From: CAZMXP01 sp964570285
Lineage (GTDB): Bacteria; Planctomycetota; PLA2
DNA length: 59,300 bases
NCBI GenBank assembly: GCA_964570285.1
Contig: CAZMXP010000033.1
Location: 1-59,300, forward strand
Direction of reading: 5' to 3'
Made by a program: the position numbers and the translations under genes. The notes beneath the pieces are model-generated. The model had not been told where the DNA came from and did no database searches. It was given only the letters and a program-made list of their open reading frames with translations. This document shows positions 54,754-59,300 of the stretch, one piece after another. Each line of letters starts with the position of its first letter. Positions within the stretch are counted from its first letter, which is position 1.

Positions 54754-56772
54754 TCAGGAGGAGGCGGGACCGTGCGTGACGCGCCAGCGCCGCTGCAGCG
54801 TCCGCGCGAGCGAACGCACCTCCTCCTCGGTGAGCCGGTGGAGTTGCTGCACGATGTGCCGCGCGGGGTCGATCGCGGGATACCGCTCAGGGTGGGCGTG
54901 GATCTCCCGGACGAATCCCTCGACGATCTCGGCGTAGCCGCGCGCGTGCACGTCCCGATGGCCGAGCATCGAGCAGCAGACCGCGAACGAGGCGCGCGGC
55001 GTCGCCCCCTCGGCGATCGCCGCCAACTGGGCGTTGCGTTCGAGATAGGCGAGGATCTCCGTCGGGCTGAGGCCGCGCCGCAGGGCCAAGGCGAAGTTGC
55101 GCCACGGGTGCTCCCCCACCGGCAGGTGGAGCTGCGCGTCGACCAGGTGCGCGTTCTCGTGGACGAGGACCTCCGCGGCGAAGTCGGTCGGCGCGGTCAG
55201 GAAGATGCGCGTGCTCACGTCCGCGGGATCCTCGATCGACGCCGGATGTCTCGCCGGGAGGGCCTGTGCCGACAGGATCTCCTCCCGCCACGGTGCGAGG
55301 CGCGCCCGACGCCGGCGCAGGTCCCCCTCCCAGCGCCCTACCGCCGCGAGGTCGACGAGCACGATTCCGTCGAGCGCGAGTCCGGCGATGTCGCCCTCCC
55401 CGGCCCACTCGGAGTAGCCCGAGAGGTGGCGCCCGGAGATCCACACGGCCTCGCGGGCGACGTCGATCCCGCGCACGCGAACCGACGACCGCGCCTCGCG
55501 TCGCACGACGTTCGCCACGAGCGCCTCCGGCGGGCCGCCCCTCCTCTGTCCGAGCACGAGCAGCAGACCCGCCTCGGCGAAGGCGCGCACGAGCGGATCG
55601 TCGGACTCGAGGGTGGGGTCCACCAGGCGCCCGACAAACGAGTACTCGCGAACCCGTCCGCGGGGGCCGAGCCGCCGGCCCGTCGTCCGCTCGTAGAGGC
55701 CGCGGGTCCACTCGACGAAGGACTCGAAATCCTCCGCCTGGCCGCAGGACGCATAGTGGCGATAGCGGGACTCTACGCCGCGCACGAAAGGCTGGAGGAA
55801 CTCCCGCAGCGCCGCGGGCGCGGCAGGCGGCAGGGCATCCCTCGCCTCCTCGGGCGAGGCGCCGGCCCGGATGGCCCGCTCGAACGCGCTCTCCGCGGCC
55901 CGCGCCTCCCCTCCCTGCGTCAACAGCACGCCCGCCCCCAGAAAGGCGGCCACATTCTCCTCCGTCGCTTCGCGCAAGAGCAGGCGTCCCGCCTCGCTCA
56001 TCCATCTCGTCCGCCCCATCCGCTGGGCCAGGCTCTGCACGCGCTCGGCCACCGCCGACTCGGACGGGGCGTGGCGGAAGGCCTCAAGCGACCACTCGAA
56101 CGCCTCGGCGAGGTTTCCCCGGCGGTCCGCGATCATGCTGAGGCCCACTCGCGCCATCGCGTTTCCCGGATCCGCCCAGAGGGCGGCCGTGAACGCCGCC
56201 TCGGCAACCCCGAGTCTCCCCTCCGCGAGAGAGACGCGCGCGAGGGACATCCAGCAGGGCGAGAGCCCCGGATCGAGGCGCACCGCCCGCTCGCACTCCA
56301 CTCGGGCGAGGCGCCGATCCCCCCGCTCCGACGCCATCATGGCGAAGCCGAGGCTTCTCCACGGTTCGTCGGCGGCGTCGAAACCCTCGCGTCGCCGCAC
56401 CGGGTCGACCTCGATGCGCGCCGAGGCGAAACCGGCCGGCGCCTGCAGGTACTCCGCCCGGACCGTCAGCGTCCTCCCCTGCGAGATCAGCGTCTCCTGG
56501 AGGCCTGCGTGGGCGCGCGGGTTGCCGGGATCCCGCTCGAGCGCTCCGCGGTAGAGCGCCTCCGCCGCCACCGTCTCGCCGCGACGACGCATGCGGTCTC
56601 CCGCCTGCACCTCCTGCCACCCGGGAGAGGAGCGCGGCACTAGCGACCGCGGATAGGAGGCAACACAGCCGCCGGAGGCCAGCACGAGGCCCAGCAGGGC
56701 CGGCCGCCACGCCCTCCGCCAGCCCCCCCCGCGCCCCCCTGTGGTGCTCCTGGCGTGCTCCGGAAGCCTCAC
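54754..56772 (-). CDS. TPR lipoprotein with an HExxH motif, last gene of the lexA unit
   Basis: 672 residues. A lipobox (LLGLVLASGGC) places the lipid near residue 36. TPR-like repeats occupy about 50-290 (AAEALYRGALERDPGNPRAH, LARVECERAVRLDPGLSPCW, AEAAFTAALWADPGNAMAR). The C-terminal third contains VLVHENAHLVDAQLH near 530, an HExxH zinc site of the gluzincin type, and VHARGYAEIVEGF about 70 residues later, which could give the third ligand. This suggests an envelope metalloprotease. It lies 8 bases after lexA, so it may be under SOS control. Family not recognised. Confidence 0.75.
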   Translation of the reverse strand: MRLPEHARSTTGGRGGGWRRAWRPALLGLVLASGGCVASYPRSLVPRSSPGWQEVQAGDRMRRRGETVAAEALYRGALERDPGNPRAHAGLQETLISQGRTLTVRAEYLQAPAGFASARIEVDPVRRREGFDAADEPWRSLGFAMMASERGDRRLARVECERAVRLDPGLSPCWMSLARVSLAEGRLGVAEAAFTAALWADPGNAMARVGLSMIADRRGNLAEAFEWSLEAFRHAPSESAVAERVQSLAQRMGRTRWMSEAGRLLLREATEENVAAFLGAGVLLTQGGEARAAESAFERAIRAGASPEEARDALPPAAPAALREFLQPFVRGVESRYRHYASCGQAEDFESFVEWTRGLYERTTGRRLGPRGRVREYSFVGRLVDPTLESDDPLVRAFAEAGLLLVLGQRRGGPPEALVANVVRREARSSVRVRGIDVAREAVWISGRHLSGYSEWAGEGDIAGLALDGIVLVDLAAVGRWEGDLRRRRARLAPWREEILSAQALPARHPASIEDPADVSTRIFLTAPTDFAAEVLVHENAHLVDAQLHLPVGEHPWRNFALALRRGLSPTEILAYLERNAQLAAIAEGATPRASFAVCCSMLGHRDVHARGYAEIVEGFVREIHAHPERYPAIDPARHIVQQLHRLTEEEVRSLARTLQRRWRVTHGPASS

Positions 56773-56780
56773 GCGCCTGA

Positions 56781-57407
56781 TTATGTCCTCCGGACGACGC
56801 CGCGCACGATTCCCCGGATTTCGACCTGGCCGGGCGGATAGACCTGGGGCTGGAGCCTCTCGTTCGCCGGGACGAGGCGCACCCCCCCCCGGTCGCGGTA
56901 GAAGCGCTTGAGCGTGGCCTCACCCGTGCCATCCCCGCCATCGCTGACGATCGCCACCACGAGTTCGCCGTCCCGAGCAGCACCCGTACGCTCCACGAGC
57001 ACGAGATCCCCCTCCACGATGTGGTCGTCCACCATCGAGTCGCCGCGGACACGCAGCAGGAAGGTCTCCTCCCCAGCGCCCAGATACTCGTCGAGCGCGA
57101 TGCGGCTCTCCTCGCCCACCTCTTCCGCGGCGAGGATCGGTTCGCCCGCGGCGATCGTGCCGGCCAGGGGGATGCCGGGGAGGCGGCAGTAGTCGCGGTC
57201 GAGCACCTCGATCGCGCGGCTCTCCCTCGGTTTTCGGCGGATCGCCCCCTTGCGCTCGAGCGCGCGGAGGTGGTCCAGCACCGAGGGACGCGAGATGCCC
57301 CCCACGCCCTGCGCGATCTCCTCCAGCGTCGGGGCAATCCCGCGCTCCTTCACGGAGTCGCTGACGAACCGGAGCACTTCCTGCTGTCGGACGGTGTAGG
57401 TCGGCAT
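56781..57407 (-). CDS. lexA: LexA repressor
   Basis: 208 residues. The N-terminal winged helix is intact (RQQEVLRFVSDSVKERGIAPT, SRPSVLDHLRALERKGAI). The autocleavage site is Ala87-Gly88 in AGTIAAGEPI, the catalytic serine is Ser124 in RGDSMVDD, and the lysine is Lys167 in ATLKRFY. It represses SOS genes until RecA triggers self-cleavage. ATG 57407 shares its A with the stop of a 26-codon gene just upstream and has no ribosome site of its own, so translation is probably coupled. A GTG at 57485 would add 26 residues that overlap that gene and is unlikely. Confidence 0.95.
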   Translation of the reverse strand: MPTYTVRQQEVLRFVSDSVKERGIAPTLEEIAQGVGGISRPSVLDHLRALERKGAIRRKPRESRAIEVLDRDYCRLPGIPLAGTIAAGEPILAAEEVGEESRIALDEYLGAGEETFLLRVRGDSMVDDHIVEGDLVLVERTGAARDGELVVAIVSDGGDGTGEATLKRFYRDRGGVRLVPANERLQPQVYPPGQVEIRGIVRGVVRRT

Positions 57408-57487
57408 CAGAGGATGGCGGTCAGCACGTACAGCGCGCTGACGCTGACTATCAGGGGTAGTTCGGTCAGGAATCTGCTTCTCCACAT
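57407..57487 (-). CDS. 26-residue hydrophobic peptide translationally coupled to lexA
   Basis: The peptide starts MWRSRFLTELPL and continues as one hydrophobic helix (IVSVSALYVLTAIL). It is preceded by a very strong ribosome site, GAGGAGGGAG, 6 bases before ATG 57487. Its stop TGA shares a base with the lexA start (TGATG). The strong site, the membrane-like composition and the coupling make it more likely real than chance. It could be a regulator of lexA translation or a small SOS membrane peptide of the TisB kind; the latter is speculation. Confidence 0.65.
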   Translation of the reverse strand: MWRSRFLTELPLIVSVSALYVLTAIL

Positions 57488-57522
57488 CGCGTTGCTCCCT
57501 CCTCTCGTCTGCTTCAAGATCC

Positions 57523-57540
57523 CGCCCGAGAACTCGGGCG
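57523..57540. other. 18-bp palindrome in the lexA leader
   Basis: CGCCCGAG AA CTCGGGCG is a perfect palindrome about 36 bases before the small peptide gene. It could form an 8-bp hairpin in the leader RNA or bind a protein. Confidence 0.5.
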
Positions 57541-57647
57541 CTGGCCGGGACAGATGACGCGAGGCGGCGGGGTCACCCCATGGGTGCGGGAGAGAACGGG
57601 CATTTCGGATGTGCTTGCGTTCAGGGGTGCCCCGCGCCTCGGTCACC

Positions 57648-57659
57648 TAACCAATGTTA
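57648..57659. promoter_or_regulatory. Possible LexA operator TAAC-N4-GTTA
   Basis: TAACCAATGTTA is a 12-bp palindrome that covers the predicted -10 of the lexA promoter. It has the same layout as the GAAC-N4-GTTC LexA box of several bacterial groups. CCTAAC at 57672-57677 and GTTAGG at 57700-57705 could be further half-sites. The assignment is by position and form only. Confidence 0.4.
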
Positions 57660-57681
57660 CCCTATCATCGGCCTAACGCAA
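57654..57681 (-). promoter_or_regulatory. Predicted lexA promoter
   Basis: On the minus strand TTGCGT (57676-57681) and TAACAT (57654-57659) are separated by 16 bases, a reasonable sigma-70 promoter. Transcription would start near 57647, leaving a 160-base leader before the small peptide gene. Confidence 0.45.
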
Positions 57682-57734
57682 GCAAAAAAGTAGGGTTGTG
57701 TTAGGTAGTTCCGGTCGGGGGGGCGCGGGGGGGC

Positions 57735-58742
57735 CTAATGCGGGCCCGCGCGCTCTTCTACGACCAGCTCGAGCGTCAGCAGGCTCTCGCCGCGACGCAG
57801 CCCTACCGAGAGGCTCTCCCCGGGTTTCGTCTGGCGCAGCGCGCGGCGCAGCTCGTCGAGACCGCCCACGCGCCTTCCTCCCAGACGGAGCAGGATGTCC
57901 CCGACCCGCACGCCAGCCTTCTCCCCTGGCCCGGCGGCGACGACCGAGGAGACGGCGAGGCCCTCCTCGATGCCCGCCACAGGCAGCAGCAGCAGGCCGA
58001 TCCAAGGGCGCGACACCGGCAGCCCCTTCGCGAGGAAGGGAAGTGCGTAGCTGAGCTCGGAGGCTGGAATCGCGAAGCCGATGCCATGGCTGCGGCCGTC
58101 GCGCGTCAGGATGGCGTCGACAAGGCCGATGACCTCCCCGCGGAGGTTCCCCAGCGCCCCCCCGGAGCAGCCCGGATTGATCGCCGCGTCCGTCTGGAGC
58201 ATCGGCGCAGAGCAGCCCGTGACGATCCCGGTCCTGCCCCTGCCTGCGAGCACGCCGAGACTGACGCTGCCTCCCAGCCCGAAGGGGTTGCCGACGACAA
58301 GGACGCTCTCGCCGAGCTTCTGCTCCCCCTCGTCGGCCAGCGTCGCCTCGGGGAATCGGCGCCCCGGCGCGAGGATCTCGATCAGCGCCAGATCGAGCGC
58401 AACGTCGCGGCCCGTGACCCGGGCAGGGAACTCCTCCCCGTCGCGGGTCACCACGGCGACGCTGTTCGAGCCGGCGACGACGTGCAGTGCCGTGAGGGCG
58501 AGCCCGCGCGCGTCCACGATGACCGCCGAACCGTACTCCTCGCGGCCGGCCGCGAACGCCCGCACCGAGACCACCGACGCGCCGATCTGCGCCGTGGCGC
58601 GTGCCGCCGTGCGGGAAAAGGCGAGGGCGAGGTCGAGCTCCTCGCGGGCGCTCTCCCCGGTGGCCTGCCCCCGCGGGGCCAGCAGCAGGCCCCCGAGGCA
58701 GGCGGCCAGCAGCGTTGCAATCGCTCGACACCGGAGGGGCAC
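57735..58742 (-). CDS. HtrA/DegP-like serine protease with PDZ domain
   Basis: 335 residues with a signal peptide. The catalytic triad is His87 (TALHVVA), Asp117 (LDLALIEI) and Ser193 in the sequence NPGCSGGALG, where Cys replaces the usual Asn before the serine. The C-terminal PDZ domain contains GVRVGDILLRLGGRRVGGLDEL. It probably degrades or senses damaged proteins in the periplasm. One PDZ domain suggests a DegS-like role. GTG 58742 is the start. A G-run pair lies directly after the stop. Confidence 0.88.
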   Translation of the reverse strand: MPLRCRAIATLLAACLGGLLLAPRGQATGESAREELDLALAFSRTAARATAQIGASVVSVRAFAAGREEYGSAVIVDARGLALTALHVVAGSNSVAVVTRDGEEFPARVTGRDVALDLALIEILAPGRRFPEATLADEGEQKLGESVLVVGNPFGLGGSVSLGVLAGRGRTGIVTGCSAPMLQTDAAINPGCSGGALGNLRGEVIGLVDAILTRDGRSHGIGFAIPASELSYALPFLAKGLPVSRPWIGLLLLPVAGIEEGLAVSSVVAAGPGEKAGVRVGDILLRLGGRRVGGLDELRRALRQTKPGESLSVGLRRGESLLTLELVVEERAGPH

Positions 58743-58834
58743 GACGGGGCCTACACAAGCCTTATGCCAAAGGCCTGCCCCCCCCCCTGCACCCCCCCAT
58801 GCCCCCCCCGCTGCCGGGCGAAGTCGGCACGTCG

Positions 58835-59300
58835 CTACGACTGGCCGTACTCCTCGAGCTTCCGATAGAGGGTCCGGACGCCGATGCCGAGCAGCTTCGC
58901 CGCCAGGGTCTTGTTGCCGCCGCTCTTGCGCAGCGTCTCGAGGATGAGGTCCTTTTCCGTCTGGGCCAGCGTGCTACCGACCGGGATCTGGAGCACATCC
59001 TGGGGCGCCTGCACTCCGGAGACTTCTTCGGGAAGCCCGCTCGCGTCGATGAGCGGGCCCGGCGCGAGCACGACCGCCTGCTCGACGACATTCTCGAGCT
59101 CGCGCACGTTGCCGGGCCAGGCGTAGGCCACGAGCTGTTCCAGCGCGGCGGGGGTGAACCCCTCGACCGCGCGCCGGTTCCTCTCGTTCGAGGAGACCCG
59201 GAAGTGCTCGGCGAGTTGAGGGATGTCCTCCTTGCGCTCGCGCAGCGGCGGAAGCCGGAGCACCACGACCTTGATCCGGTAGTAGAGGTCCTCGCGGAAC
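58835..59300 (-). CDS. Sigma-54-dependent (NtrC-type) transcription regulator, C-terminal part
   Basis: Incomplete: the frame stays open to the window end, where it reads FREDLYYRIKVVVLRLPPLRER, the end of the AAA+ domain. AYAWPGNVRELENVVEQAVVL follows, and then a Fis-type helix-turn-helix (EKDLILETLRKSGGNKTLAA and LLGIGVRTLYRKLEEY). It would activate sigma-54 promoters. The signal-receiving part lies outside the window. Confidence 0.93.
   Translation of the reverse strand, partial: FREDLYYRIKVVVLRLPPLRERKEDIPQLAEHFRVSSNERNRRAVEGFTPAALEQLVAYAWPGNVRELENVVEQAVVLAPGPLIDASGLPEEVSGVQAPQDVLQIPVGSTLAQTEKDLILETLRKSGGNKTLAAKLLGIGVRTLYRKLEEYGQS

Overview
This 59.3 kb window is a GC-rich (roughly 70%), densely coding bacterial chromosome segment. 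The cell is Gram-negative: it has an Mla-type lipid ABC transporter, a LapB-like protein, many lipoproteins and periplasmic enzymes. A DUF1501 protein paired with a haem protein, an eight EF-hand secreted protein, and a double-length UvrA like that of Chlamydia suggest the Planctomycetes/PVC group. That is an inference; a myxobacteria-like lineage is the main alternative. No rRNA, tRNA or CRISPR array was seen. Strong G/C at third codon positions creates very long antisense open frames, which are ignored here.

Layout. 102-5200: a secreted amidohydrolase and an M1 peptidase diverge from a short inverted-repeat element, followed by a SlyD-like isomerase. 5262-13503 (minus): a coupled five-gene operon of XPB-type helicase, its partner protein, a HEAT protein, a LapB-like protein and a TPR membrane protein. 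13614-29404 (minus): nine tightly spaced genes, aroA, TPR/HEAT protein, small lipoprotein, dacB, inositol-phosphatase-like protein, double uvrA, secreted unknown, clostripain-like protease, rhombosortase. 29455-30857: purC-purE. 31381-33311: an accessory islet of short unknown genes with two attC-like repeats. 33527-40287 (minus): a secreted haem cluster (monohaem protein, Tat-exported DUF1501 protein, decahaem/beta-propeller protein, EF-hand protein). 40356-42756 (minus): sucC-sucD-lipoprotein. 43122-45173: a large secreted protein between long inverted repeats. 45402-50181: two divergent lipoproteins, the second leading mlaE-mlaF-mlaD. 50420-54740: ribE, then trmD-rplS-yraN-ptsN and a secreted M24 peptidase. 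54754-59300 (minus): an NtrC-type regulator (cut by the window end), an HtrA-like protease, a 26-codon membrane peptide, lexA and a lipoprotein with an HExxH motif.

Three patterns stand out. First, at eight transcription-unit starts a -10-like hexamer, TAG(A/G)NT in seven of them, ends only 6-11 bases before the start codon, which suggests leaderless or nearly leaderless mRNAs. It also moves the likely amidohydrolase start to GTG 1904. Genes inside operons instead use 4-base ATGA/GTGA overlaps. Second, several gene ends run directly into palindromes that carry the stop codon, usually in both arms. One is a 67-bp repeat family present three times, once serving two convergent genes. Third, the 31.4-32.7 kb islet has two copies of a structured repeat with attC-like features and no integrase nearby.

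The lexA region adds a peptide coupled to lexA, a plausible promoter, and a TAAC-N4-GTTA palindrome over the -10. All functions are inferred from sequence recognition; no database search or structure prediction was run.
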